NCBI RefSeq assembly: GCF_020509005.1
Contig: NC_063013.1
Span: 4,588,001-4,652,000, forward strand
DNA: 64,000 bases
From: Fulvia fulva
Taxonomy: Eukaryota > Ascomycota > Dothideomycetes > Mycosphaerellales > Mycosphaerellaceae
Reading direction: 5' to 3'
Part shown: positions 11,546 to 23,147 of the stretch, piece by piece
How positions within the stretch are numbered: the first letter of the stretch is position 1
How the letters are laid out: each line of letters opens with the position of its first letter
Translations under genes and position numbers: made by a program
Notes under the pieces: model-generated
What the model saw: only the letters and a program-made list of their open reading frames with translations
What the model was told of the DNA's origin: nothing
Database searches by the model: none

Positions 11546-14500
11546 CTAGTCGCCTAGGACACTCTCCTCTTCCGTCGGCGCGCCGTTGACCACCTCTTCA
11601 TCCTCCTCTGGTTCACGCTCGTTGTCGTCCTCCAGCTCACGCTCTTGCCGTGCTGCCTCCTCTTGTTCTTCGTCTTCGATGTCGTCGCTCATCTCATCAT
11701 CAGCGACGATGGCGTTGCTCTTTGGGTTCGCTTTGGTCTTCTTTGATGTGCCATTCGTGACAGCCGGGGCTTGTGGCTTTGCCCTGGGCTTCGGCTTTGC
11801 CTTGGTCGCCTTCTTGATGAGACTATCGTTCTCGAGGTAGGCGAGCACTTCCTTGAAGTTGGGCCCAAGCTTGGTCTTGTTGCGCTCTACTCTCTTTCGT
11901 GTTACTGTGTCGTTGATGACACCGCCTGCGATGGCATGGACCAGTCGAGATGTCAACACACATAGACGTTGCTCCGCGAGGATGGGCTTGATGAGCTTCT
12001 CGTCTCGCTTCTGCTGCGATGCTTGAGTCTGTGGCTGCGTCTCATCCTCGTCATCGTCGTCAGATAGAGGGTCGTCATCGACAGGATCGGCGTCAACATC
12101 GACATCATCATCTTCAACATCATTTACAGCTTCCGCGACTGGCACTTCTAGCTTCTTGCCGCTGAGCTTAGCGAATTCCTTCTCCGCTGTGACAAAGACC
12201 TTCATGATCGCCTTCTCATGCTCTGCGGTCATGTCGAGAATGAGTACGGTATAGGTATCACTGACGTTCGGCGCCGCATTGACAGTCCGTAAGACAGCAG
12301 AGTTTGTGTACAGCTCGAGCAGACAGACTGTCATTGCATGGCAAACAGGTTCTGTGGCACGCCGCGACTGCATCACAGTGACGAGATTCTCAGAGTACGC
12401 GGTGTGTCGTGTTGCCAGCGGTTCGAGAGCAGCGATGTCAGTATCCTCGGCGTTACCACCCTCCACGGCAGTCATCACGCTTGCAATATTCCATCTGAAG
12501 TACCACAGCGCAGCTTCGGCCGCACGGGAAGCGACCAAGTCTTCCAATGCAGCATCTTCAGCATCGACATCGGCCGAGTTGCTTGGTGGAGTCGCGCGCA
12601 GTATTAGATCAATGATGAAGTCGATCGCGCCACTGTACGTCTTGTCGATGGCTTCATAAGTCCCTGACACGCTGTCATCTTCCAGTGCTTGAGTGCAATT
12701 CGACACTGTTGCCAGTCTGACGATGCGCAGCAAATTGTTGCTGAGCGCTTGCAATTCTTCGTGTGATGTAGCGCCACGGACCATGACACTTTCCACGGTG
12801 AGCAGTTCCGCCAGATTGCCAACGACATCCTCCCACAGACTGTTGACTTTCTCGAGAGCTGACTCGTCAAGCTCATCGTAAGAAAGGGCGTGCAGAATTG
12901 AGGCAGTAGCTGGACCAAGTACCTCGTCGGTGCCATGTGCCATGAATTGCTTGCGCAGAGCGTCCAGTAATGTCGCGCTGTCAGCTGAGTCTTGACGTAG
13001 TCCCTGTAGTGAAGGCAGTGCAAGCACGCCGCCCAAACGCAGGACAGCGCCCGCCGTATTGGGCACGTCTCCAAACTTCTTCAGCAGCTTTGGTGTGACC
13101 TCGCTCAGGTTTCGTACGGCCTCGTCTTGATCGTCCTGTAAATCTTCCTTTTGCTTCTTCGACAGCTTGGTTTTTGGTCCGGAGATCTTTTCGGCCAGAT
13201 CGGTCAAGGAACGCCTTACTACCGCAATAAGCACTTCGAGGAGCACAATTTCTTCGTTCTCGGTCAGAGTGCACTCGTGCTTGAGCTGCGACAAAGGGTC
13301 ATTAGCCACCCCGTTGGCACGATTTGCAGAGTGGTCGAACAAGAGGTACCCAGACAGAGCCTGCCAGTCCTTGAGATCATCAATGCTGTCGTACAGAACG
13401 TCCGCAGCCAGCGTAAAGCGCGAGTCCACACCAGCTGCATGCAGTATGAGAGTGCCATCTGCAGTGCTGCGCTCCACATTGCTCGGCAAATTGACATCCT
13501 GGTCGTACTCATGAAGCATCTCTGCCAAGGACTTGTACCTCAGCCATTCGACTCTCGGTGTCTCGAAGTTGTCTTCGTTGGCTTCGGGCATGACTTCCTC
13601 TAGAGCTTCAGATCCGCCGAGCTCTTCCAGTTTTGATGTGTAGAGGTCATCCACGTTGGCAGAAAAGAACCCGGCCACGGCTTTCCGTACTTTCGGATTG
13701 TCGTGGAAGACCAGCCGTCCAACAGCGTCAATGTCGTCAGGCTCCAGTAGATCGTTCCTGCGTAGCACTTCAATCAGTTCTATGCCGAGGACTTGAATGT
13801 GCAGGTCAGTATCTGCAGTGGCAATCTCGACCAGCCGAGCACGGAAGCGCTCAGTAAAGGTCTTGAGTCCACCGATCCTGCTCTGTTCGCCATACAAGTG
13901 GATGAGCGTCTTTACCACCTCACTACGAGCTGCCGAATTCTCGTCACTCAACAGCCAGCCCATGTATCGCAGATGTTGGCCATCGAAGAAGTGGTCTGGA
14001 TATGTAATGATCCAGTCCCCAAGAGCTTCGATGCAGTCTCGTCGAACGACTGGGTCCACATCACGGTAGCGGTGGATGAAGACCGTGTCGAACCAATCCT
14101 TGAGCAAAACTTCCGCGAATTGTAGCTCCTTATGTGCATCCCTCGCCTTTTGCTCAATGTTCTTCACTCGCTCCTTGTTCACGCCTTTGCCCTTCTTACG
14201 CTCGTTTTCAGCGTGTCGCGAGTTCTCGGCTGACTTCTGCGCAATGTCCTTGGTGATTTCGCAGAGTGCGCTCAACACACTCAAACAGCAGACTGCACCG
14301 GTATGTCTGAACGAACGATTGCTTGCTGAGCTCATCGTCGACAGCCACACGTGAATGTTCTCTATGAGCTCTGGCTCCGTCATCAACTCGCCTCTTGCTC
14401 CAACCGACTTGATCAAAGCATGCATGAGCCCGCACATGCTGGCCTTGAAGGATGCGGCGTTCTTGCCTTTGGCGATGATCGGGTAGTCGGAGGGCTCGGT

Positions 14501-15133
14501 CGCTTGGTACTCGTCTTGCAGGTCTGTGAGTTTAGCAGCAGCACTATCCGGGTTCTCGATGTCGTGGTCGCTGAGCTTGCTGTTGCAGCCGGCCGACTTC
14601 AGAACGAAGTTGATCACGTCTGCCAATGCGCGAGCCTCGTGCTCTTGGAAGGCCTGGAGCCACCCCGCCACAACCTCCTCGATGGTCTTGCCGTGTCCAA
14701 AGAGCTCTGCATATAGCCCACCCGCGGCCTCTGCGTCTGCGCTGTCTGCGATCTTGGCCTTCTTGGACGCGCGTTTCCTAGCTGGAGCCTTCGCTGCGGT
14801 GCGAAGCGGCAGAGTGGTCGTTCCGTTGACCTTTGGCTTCTTCAACGCTGGCTTCTTGGGCGCGCTGCTCTTCGGCTTGCGCACCCGCTTCGCCTTCTCG
14901 CGGATCTCTTCCTCTGCGGGCTCGTCGTCTTCTGGATCCTGGTCTGCCTCGTCGTCTTCCTCGTCGTCCATATCGACATCACCATCAGCGTCTGCATCCT
15001 CGGCATCACCTCGTTTGCGCTTGCTGCTAGAAAACGGGCTGCATGTGAAGTGGTCGGGCTGTTTTCGAACGCGTGAGGACGCGCGATTTGCCGTGCTCGT
15101 CGCGTCCGGTGCCGGTGACGTTGATGTCGACAT
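11546..15133 (-). CDS. SCC3: Cohesin subunit SCC3/STAG (Psc3-type)
   Basis: An intronless frame of 1,195 residues starts at 15133. The first ~150 residues are basic and acidic low complexity, including an RKRGDAEDADADGDVDMDDE tract. The STAG domain begins near LYAELFGHGKTIEEVVAGW. The stromalin-conserved domain includes FRHTGAVCCLSVLSALCEI, then FDTVFIHRYRDVDPVVR and ALGDWIITYPDHFFDGQHL, the most conserved block of the family. Helical repeats follow, with an acidic/lysine-rich tail ending in GAPTEEESVLGD. Known: SCC3/STAG docks on the kleisin of the SMC ring and recruits loading, releasing and acetylation factors to hold sister chromatids. The length is typical for filamentous fungi. Three MluI-type boxes upstream suggest G1/S regulation. 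Confidence 0.95.
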   Translation of the reverse strand: MSTSTSPAPDATSTANRASSRVRKQPDHFTCSPFSSSKRKRGDAEDADADGDVDMDDEEDDEADQDPEDDEPAEEEIREKAKRVRKPKSSAPKKPALKKPKVNGTTTLPLRTAAKAPARKRASKKAKIADSADAEAAGGLYAELFGHGKTIEEVVAGWLQAFQEHEARALADVINFVLKSAGCNSKLSDHDIENPDSAAAKLTDLQDEYQATEPSDYPIIAKGKNAASFKASMCGLMHALIKSVGARGELMTEPELIENIHVWLSTMSSASNRSFRHTGAVCCLSVLSALCEITKDIAQKSAENSRHAENERKKGKGVNKERVKNIEQKARDAHKELQFAEVLLKDWFDTVFIHRYRDVDPVVRRDCIEALGDWIITYPDHFFDGQHLRYMGWLLSDENSAARSEVVKTLIHLYGEQSRIGGLKTFTERFRARLVEIATADTDLHIQVLGIELIEVLRRNDLLEPDDIDAVGRLVFHDNPKVRKAVAGFFSANVDDLYTSKLEELGGSEALEEVMPEANEDNFETPRVEWLRYKSLAEMLHEYDQDVNLPSNVERSTADGTLILHAAGVDSRFTLAADVLYDSIDDLKDWQALSGYLLFDHSANRANGVANDPLSQLKHECTLTENEEIVLLEVLIAVVRRSLTDLAEKISGPKTKLSKKQKEDLQDDQDEAVRNLSEVTPKLLKKFGDVPNTAGAVLRLGGVLALPSLQGLRQDSADSATLLDALRKQFMAHGTDEVLGPATASILHALSYDELDESALEKVNSLWEDVVGNLAELLTVESVMVRGATSHEELQALSNNLLRIVRLATVSNCTQALEDDSVSGTYEAIDKTYSGAIDFIIDLILRATPPSNSADVDAEDAALEDLVASRAAEAALWYFRWNIASVMTAVEGGNAEDTDIAALEPLATRHTAYSENLVTVMQSRRATEPVCHAMTVCLLELYTNSAVLRTVNAAPNVSDTYTVLILDMTAEHEKAIMKVFVTAEKEFAKLSGKKLEVPVAEAVNDVEDDDVDVDADPVDDDPLSDDDDEDETQPQTQASQQKRDEKLIKPILAEQRLCVLTSRLVHAIAGGVINDTVTRKRVERNKTKLGPNFKEVLAYLENDSLIKKATKAKPKPRAKPQAPAVTNGTSKKTKANPKSNAIVADDEMSDDIEDEEQEEAARQERELEDDNEREPEEDEEVVNGAPTEEESVLGD

Positions 15134-15561
15134 GTTGACTGTGTCGTGGAGGTTGTAGTGACGCGTATATCGTTCGCGACAGACAAATGTTGTCCTCGTC
15201 GCGTCTCCTTGGTAGCGATGTACGCGTGGCGGAGCGATTTTGGAATCAGCAGTTGCGCATTATGTCGTGGCAGGAGCTGTCGTTACGAAGTTAAGAGCGG
15301 AAGGGACGTATGAACAATGCGATGTCAGTTGAAGTGTGGAAGTGTGGGTGTCTGATGAATGTCAATCAACGAAACAGAATGTATGGAGAGTGGGGCATGG
15401 GTCATCGAAACGCAACGCCGTGAACGCGTCGTGGTCAGGCAAACATTGCTGCCTTGCGCGTCCCTACTGAATCTTTCTCGTCAAGATAAAATCTGAACTC
15501 TACAACATGGCCTTTCTCCTCCTCGAAGACACTCATTCTGTGCTTTGACAATGATACTTCG
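15134..15561. promoter_or_regulatory. Divergent promoter of SCC3 and ureD with three ACGCGT boxes
   Basis: This 428-bp region lies between two head-to-head start codons. The palindromic hexamer ACGCGT occurs at 15161-15166, 15222-15227 and 15424-15429. In yeasts this is the MluI cell-cycle box bound by MBF. The two boxes nearest SCC3 are 28 and 89 bp from its ATG. On the ureD side, a 13-codon upstream ORF (ATG at about 15507) and a second short one (ATG at about 15552, overlapping the ureD start in another frame) precede the chosen ureD ATG. Confidence 0.5.
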
Positions 15562-16590
15562 ATGACACCAGAAGTGCGGACTGCCCAGTCCAACCCATTC
15601 GCTGCACCAAAATCATCACCAGGCCATGGCACGATCCATCTGGCCCTGCTTCCTCCCAATACGCCCAAGTTGCGTACCATAAACTACCAGTACCCATTGA
15701 AGTTGGTCTCGCCTGCTCCATCAAGGACAGAGAGCGATCAGAGTCACTTGATTCACACTGTCTACTTACTCACGTATGGAGGTGGCCTGGTAGCTGGAGA
15801 CGCCATCGACCTTCATGTCATCCTCGAATCAGCAACACGTCTGATCCTCCTGACACAAGGGAGCACGAAACTCTTCAAGTCGCCGGGTCGCGAGGTCCTG
15901 AGCAAGCAATCTACGACAGTGACTCTTGCTCCTGGCTCAGCACTTTGCTACCTACCGGATCCGGTCCAGCCGTTCGAAAAAAGCAACTTCAGGCAACGGC
16001 AGGTGTACAATATAAGCCTGCCTGAATGGACTAGTGCAACTTCTGCGAGCATGTGTGTCCTTGACTGGGTCTCCAGCGGACGGCCTGCCAACGGCGAGAA
16101 CTGGTCTTTCTATCATTACGGCAGCCACAATGAAGTGTATCTTTCTCACGCAAACGGACAGCGAAAGCTCCTTCTGCGAGACAATTTGCTGCTCGACGAT
16201 CAGACTCTAGGCGACAGCGTTGCACATCGCATGGACGGTCTCGCAGTCTACGGGACTCTGATTCTGTACGGCAAGCTGTACATGTCACTTGGCCAGCACT
16301 TCATGAGCGAGTTCAAGCTCCTGCCACGAATTGGCGGCAGGAAGTGGGACAGCGGCAGCGACAGTGGAGAAGATGAAGTTGATCCTTTGGCGGAAAAGCG
16401 AGCTGAAAGGCATCGGTCAGAGGCGCATGGCGGTGTGCTGTGGTCAGCTGCATCTGTGAGAGGCTGTGTTGTGGTCAAGTTCGGCGCGCCAGTGCTGGAG
16501 GCTGCACGGCGCTGGCTGCATGATATGCTAGCGCATGAGGGCACTGTGGTCCGAGAATTTGGACAGAGATCTTTGTTGTGCTTGCGATGA
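15562..16590 (+). CDS. ureD: Urease accessory protein UreD
   Basis: A single exon encodes 342 residues, starting MTPEVRTAQSNPFAAP. UreD family features are in order: LPPNTPKLRTINYQYPLKL, TYGGGLVAGDAIDLHV near residue 75, LLTQGSTKLFK, the LPDPVQPFEKSNFRQRQVY block and VLDWVSSGRPANGENWSFY. Known: UreD, with UreF and UreG, forms the complex that delivers nickel and carbon dioxide to apo-urease in the cytosol. No other urease gene is in the window, which is normal for fungi, where the accessory genes are unlinked. Length is usual for fungal UreD. Upstream short ORFs may lower basal translation. Confidence 0.93.
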   Translation: MTPEVRTAQSNPFAAPKSSPGHGTIHLALLPPNTPKLRTINYQYPLKLVSPAPSRTESDQSHLIHTVYLLTYGGGLVAGDAIDLHVILESATRLILLTQGSTKLFKSPGREVLSKQSTTVTLAPGSALCYLPDPVQPFEKSNFRQRQVYNISLPEWTSATSASMCVLDWVSSGRPANGENWSFYHYGSHNEVYLSHANGQRKLLLRDNLLLDDQTLGDSVAHRMDGLAVYGTLILYGKLYMSLGQHFMSEFKLLPRIGGRKWDSGSDSGEDEVDPLAEKRAERHRSEAHGGVLWSAASVRGCVVVKFGAPVLEAARRWLHDMLAHEGTVVREFGQRSLLCLR

Positions 16591-16828
16591 TGGCCGTCAT
16601 GAACGCCGTCGGAAGCAGTGAGTGTTACGATGTGGTGTTGAAACTGAGGACAACTGATACGTAGCAGCTTCTAAAAATTCTTCCATCTAGCTTTCCCAGC
16701 ACGCTGGTTGGCTGGCAAATACATGTGTCCTCGCAAAGCATCCCCGAGCCACCATCTACTTCAGAACCATCTACTTCAGACAGTCACAGCTAGAGTTATC
16801 GCCGTGAACTAACACTTTGCAATCGAAC

Positions 16829-17734
16829 ATGGCCAATACAATCATGACGCGATTCTTGGTGTTATCAGACACGCACGGAGCAGACGCAGAAAGGCTCAAA
16901 ATCCCAACCCTGCCTGAAGTTGACGTCGCCATCCACTGCGGCGACCTGACCCACGATTCAGGCCTAGAGGAATACCACACGGCCATACGTCTATTACATT
17001 CGATCAGAGCATCGTTGAAGCTTGTCATAGCCGGTAACCACGACTGGACCCTCGACCCAGTAGCATATCAGAGAGGATATCAAAAAGCATGTCAGAAAAG
17101 ATGCAACCAAGCTATCTCCCCTGACAATGCCGCAGCGACCTTCACGCAGGACCATGGCGAACCTGGCGATGCGAAAGCCCTCTTCGACACCCAAGAGGCC
17201 AAAGCAGCTGGCATCGTCTTCCTCGACGAAGGCACACATACCTTCAGCCTTCAGAATGGTGCTGCTTTGAGTGTCTATGCGAGCCCATTTACAACCTCAA
17301 CGGACCCAAAATGGGGCTTCCAATACAACGACAAGCACGAATGGACTATTCGAAGTAATGTAGACATTGCCATAACCCACGGTCCTCCAGCCGGAATTAT
17401 GGACCGCGCCAACCCGTTGAATCACGCGGGGTGCCCGGACCTGTTCGCTGCTGTGGCGAGGGCGAAGCCGTTGATGCATTGTTTTGGATATGTGCATCGG
17501 AGCTGGGGAGCGGAGAAGGTTGTTTGGAGGAATGCGGTTCTCGATCGATGGAGGAAGCCGTCGTATGAGAGGGCTATTGAGCATAAAAGGACAGTCGTAC
17601 TGGCGACCCTGGAGAAAGAGAAGGTGGAGCAGTATGATGAAACGAGCTTCTGCATGGCACAAGAGCCGATTAAGAGGGGAAAGGAGACTTTGTTTGTCAA
17701 TGCCGCGAATGAAGGCGCACGACGAGGGAGATAG
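16829..17734 (+). CDS. Calcineurin-like metallophosphoesterase, MPPED1/2 type
   Basis: A single exon encodes 301 residues if translation starts at the ATG at 16829 (MANTIMTRFLVLSDTHG). Metal-binding motifs are in order: LSDTHG, HCGDLTHDSG, IAGNHDWTLDP near residue 73, and THGPPAGIMDR near residue 190. The final family motif is normally GHIH, but here it reads CFGYVHRSWG, so the first histidine is replaced by tyrosine. The rest of that region matches MPPED1/2-type phosphodiesterases, in which single active-site substitutions are known to weaken catalysis. The substrate is unknown. It could be a weak cyclic-nucleotide phosphodiesterase or a catalytically altered member. Confidence 0.85.
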   Translation: MANTIMTRFLVLSDTHGADAERLKIPTLPEVDVAIHCGDLTHDSGLEEYHTAIRLLHSIRASLKLVIAGNHDWTLDPVAYQRGYQKACQKRCNQAISPDNAAATFTQDHGEPGDAKALFDTQEAKAAGIVFLDEGTHTFSLQNGAALSVYASPFTTSTDPKWGFQYNDKHEWTIRSNVDIAITHGPPAGIMDRANPLNHAGCPDLFAAVARAKPLMHCFGYVHRSWGAEKVVWRNAVLDRWRKPSYERAIEHKRTVVLATLEKEKVEQYDETSFCMAQEPIKRGKETLFVNAANEGARRGR

Positions 17735-18209
17735 CGTACCATCCCATCTGGATTGTGCAGTTGGATCTCAATCGGCGTGGAGTAACGTGAATACAATTGC
17801 TCGCACTTCCCAGTCAGTGCTGGTACAATGCATATCCTCCGTCTTACAGACCACTCGACCACGTCTGGCTGCACAATCTGTCCGTCATGATATATCGATG
17901 AAGACTCTCGCGCCTTACTACAAGGCCATGTTGACTGCTGAGGCAGGCTGTCGATAGTGTGTGACTGAGGCCGTGTTCCGATCTGACACCTATCGTGCAG
18001 TAAGCTGGCGCTTGACATGCTCGCAAGGGTGAAGGATGTCTCAGCGGAGAGCGCGACAGTGGCAGAACAGTGTCGGCCCATAGATATAAGAACATGGAGC
18101 TACTGACCTCTATCGGTACTGATATCAACATTGGGGGTTTGAATTCGATGTCTGTGTGTTGTGCACCGAATATTCCTCTCCCCCAGACTACAACCGAGCA
18201 AACTCTTGT
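17735..18209. other. Convergent 3' regions
   Basis: This lies between the ends of the metallophosphoesterase and F-box-like genes. Several weak open frames occur on both strands, none with convincing coding character. Confidence 0.4.
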
Positions 18210-18908
18210 TCAGCCCGTGCGTCTGATCTGGCAATGCTTGTGAGGCATATACCTATTGGCACATGCAGTAGCTCGACATCGTTGCTCGGCATCGTCGCCT
18301 TCGTCCTCGGCACTCCACTCCCAGCATTCTGCTAAAACAGGTTGGTCTGCACCAAGTATTTGCAAAGACTTGTAGTCGAAGCGCATCGTTGCCATCTCTC
18401 GCAGAATACACTCATCGGCTGCTAAACAACAGATCTGTATGCTACCGATGAACTTCTGGTTTTCTGGTCCGATGGCTGCAAGCCACCTTCGAGCAGTCTC
18501 AAAGTTTTCCATCACAGCGTAGCTGTACTGCATAATGCTGAGCAGCTGCACTTCTGATGCTATATCTCGAAGCAACCATCCTGGACTAGATCTTGAGGAT
18601 AAATTTTCGAGGGCATCCCGGACTTTGAACTTGAGTGCACAGTGCAGCTGAAATGTGTTATGTCTGTAGAAGAGTGGTATCACTTCGCGACGTATTTGGC
18701 GGCATGCATTCGCTATTGCTGGCTGTGGCACCCGTATCGATGGTCATTTGGAAGGGCCTACCGTGGGATGGATGATGTCCAGCACTTCAAGATCAGCAAC
18801 CGTCTGAAGCCAGATTTGTTCTCGAAGTTCTGCAGGGAGGCGTAGGAATGGCGACATTGTCAGGTTGAGCTTCTCGATTTTATCCTGGTTGAGATCTCTG
18901 GATGACAT
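18210..18908 (-). CDS. F-box/2EXR-like domain protein with in-frame intron or stop
   Basis: The frame from the ATG at 18908 reads MSSRDLNQDK and then MSPFLRLPAELREQIWLQTV, the classic opening of fungal 2EXR/F-box-like proteins. After a gap it continues AIANACRQIRREVIPLFYRHNTF, the second half of the same domain. Between the halves lies one in-frame TGA. A 39-nt GT-AG interval (about 18726-18764, GTAGGC donor, CCACAG acceptor) contains this TGA and restores one protein of about 219 residues. Such an intron is very short, so a genuine nonsense mutation is an alternative. These proteins form large lineage-specific families in Pezizomycotina and their roles are mostly unknown. The C-terminal half has no recognisable domain. 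Confidence 0.6.
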
Positions 18909-19278
18909 GGTCGGTTCTGCTGCTGACGATGCTCTCGACGATGAGTTTTCGTGCCTTCCGTATGGCCACAGAGTTCCCCACGACAGCATGCCGATCAAGT
19001 CTGTGTATGCCTGATAAGAGCAGCGAAGTCAAGGAGACATGTGATGATTGTGCAGCTCGAACGACGAACCAGCAAGAATTATTGCTGTTGTCGCGCCTCA
19101 TGCACGGCAAAGTGGCGTTGTCAAGTGAGGAAGCTGTGGTCGTCGGTTCGACTCGGAAGTGGTCTTCGGGATCTCCCGCCAAGTCTTTCGAACTTGCTCT
19201 CCCTTCAAGCTTGACAGCTCCTCTACTGCAGCACATCACCTCACTCCACTCCCACAACACCAAATCATCGCCGTCAAG
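18909..19278. promoter_or_regulatory. Divergent promoter region of the F-box-like gene and ATP2
   Basis: Head-to-head arrangement with 370 bp between starts. The ATP2-proximal part is rich in CTC/ACACC motifs (CTCACTCCACTCCCACAAC), resembling an untranslated leader. Confidence 0.45.
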
Positions 19279-21331
<2,053 letters not shown>

Positions 21332-21601
21332 ATGGATATCGATGAGTGGAGATGAACGATCAAGCTCTCTAGCGCCCATACTTGTACAGAATACAAGCGC
21401 CAGGGAGAGCAAGGTCGGATCGATTGTAACCGTAGATCTCGAACGCGTTTCATTTGTCCAGAACCCACGTCCCGATGTTTCATTTGAATGGTACGCTTTG
21501 CTGAAGATCACTAGATATACGTAAATACCCGATCCGAATCTTGATGAGCTTTTGGCAATGATTTCGTGCTGGCTATGGGTATCTAAGCTACTTGCTCCAC
21601 G

Positions 21602-22812
21602 CTACCCCTTCAGCCAGTCGTTCGCCTCTGCCTTGTACGCGAAAACGGACCTGCCATGGCCTGATCCTCGCACTCTGACTGCAGTACCTGCCAAGCCAGT
21701 TTCCTCGGTCACAGCTTGGTCATGAGCTGGATCGTCTCGCCAGATCTCCACCGAGGCCCACTCCCTAGCATTAATGGCCACACTAGCTGCTCGCCGTGCT
21801 TGGTCCATGTTTGATACTTCGAGGAGCAGTATCTTGGCTTTGACGAGGTTTGCGATTTGCAGGAGGCGAGGGTAGAAGGTGTCGCCGATGGCCTCGTCGG
21901 ATTGTGACGATGTTCTTGAGTGCTGAGGTACGAGGGCCGTTTTTGGTTCGTAGTCTCGCACTGATCGACGGGTCGTAGTTTTGAAGCATTTGGGGGATAT
22001 GTAGGGTGGATTGGAGATGAGGATGTCAAACGTTGGTAGTTCTGCGTTCTCTTCGTCGTCGTCATCGTCGTCGCCGCTCAGACGGCGGAGGGCTTCTGGC
22101 ATAGATGGTGGCTCGTTTGACCAGTTCTCATCTTTGAGGATGTCGGCTTGTACAAAGGCTATGCTCTGAAGGGATCTGGTACTCAGATGACCGCGTTGTT
22201 TGGAACGAGATCGATCTGCTATTTGATGCAGCAAGTTCTCGCGAGATAGGCTCAATGCTTGTGGTGAAATGTCTACACCGACAAGCTCTAGAGGTACGTC
22301 TCCGTGAGCTTCGTTTTGGTAGAACTCATGGTGGAAGAGGAGAGGTATGCAGCCAGTGCCAGTGCATAGATCGAGCACACGGACGGGCTTGATCTTCTGC
22401 TCCCATTTATCACGTTGTATTGAGAGTAGTCTTGCGAGATGTGATACTGATGCAGCGGTCTCTTGTCTGAAAGCATGGCATTGATTAGACTATGTACTGG
22501 CAAGAGGCTTCATTGGCAACCACACCTGGGAATCAAAACTCCTGGACGACACTTGATCTCAAGATCTCCAACAAACTCGGAGCCTAGAATGTACTGCAAT
22601 GGCTCACCACGAGCACGGCGTGACACGAAGCCTGCGAGAAGACCTTGTTGGTCTGCATGTCCTAAGCGCTGAGAGAGGTGGACTGCATGGTCCTGTAACC
22701 AGCGTAGCTCATTGCGTGCAGAAGCCAAGTCTCGACAGACTGGCAGCAGTGAGTGAACGGCTTTGTCGATGGCGCGAGCTCGCAGAAAGTCCTTTGGGTG
22801 AATGCGAGGCAT
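21602..22812 (-). CDS. MTQ1: Release-factor glutamine N5-methyltransferase, MTQ1/HemK type
   Basis: Exons 22812-22526 and 22466-21602, separated by a 59-bp intron, encode 383 residues. The N-terminal helical domain includes ARGEPLQYILGSEFVGDLEIK, and the junction LIPRQETAA matches the HemK signature P-R-x-E-T. The SAM-binding motif is VLDLCTGTGCIPLLF, and the catalytic NPPY motif occurs in DILISNPPYISPKCF. Known: HemK/MTQ1 methylates the GGQ glutamine of peptide-release factors; the fungal MTQ1 form acts on the mitochondrial release factor. An acidic insert (GDDDDDDEEN) before NPPY is a lineage-specific loop. It is divergent from RAD23. MTQ1 rather than the cytosolic MTQ2 is supported by the N-terminal domain and length. 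Confidence 0.9.
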
Positions 22813-23147
22813 GTGTCAATGACGAAAGGACGTGAATGCATGTTTGTATGTGTGATTGCGGCTCGGACAAGGTTCAGGCAAGTGCCCCACCCTGATACTG
22901 ACCCTGCATCTTCCTTGTAGTCTAATACCTCCGTCACTGTTGTTGCCTTCTTCCACTACATGTACGTAAGACCACCGCCGAGCACCGCGCACATTCTTGC
23001 AATAACCACCGACAACACTGTATCTCATCACACCAGACAGACTTACCTCCAACTACCCCTCCAAAGATCATCGCCGACGCCGCTTGCGCCACGACTTCGA
23101 GCTTGACATCACCAACCACCACCAGCTGAAGCAGCGACAAAGTCATC
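22813..23147. promoter_or_regulatory. Divergent promoter of MTQ1 and RAD23
   Basis: These 335 bp lie between two head-to-head starts. The RAD23 side ends in an ACCACCAC/AACCACC-rich leader. No other element was recognised. Confidence 0.45.

Noticed and set aside
19140..19160. GGTTCGACTC resembling a tRNA B box
   Set aside because: The flanking bases cannot form a T-arm stem (GTCGG faces CGGAA) and no A box or acceptor stem is present.
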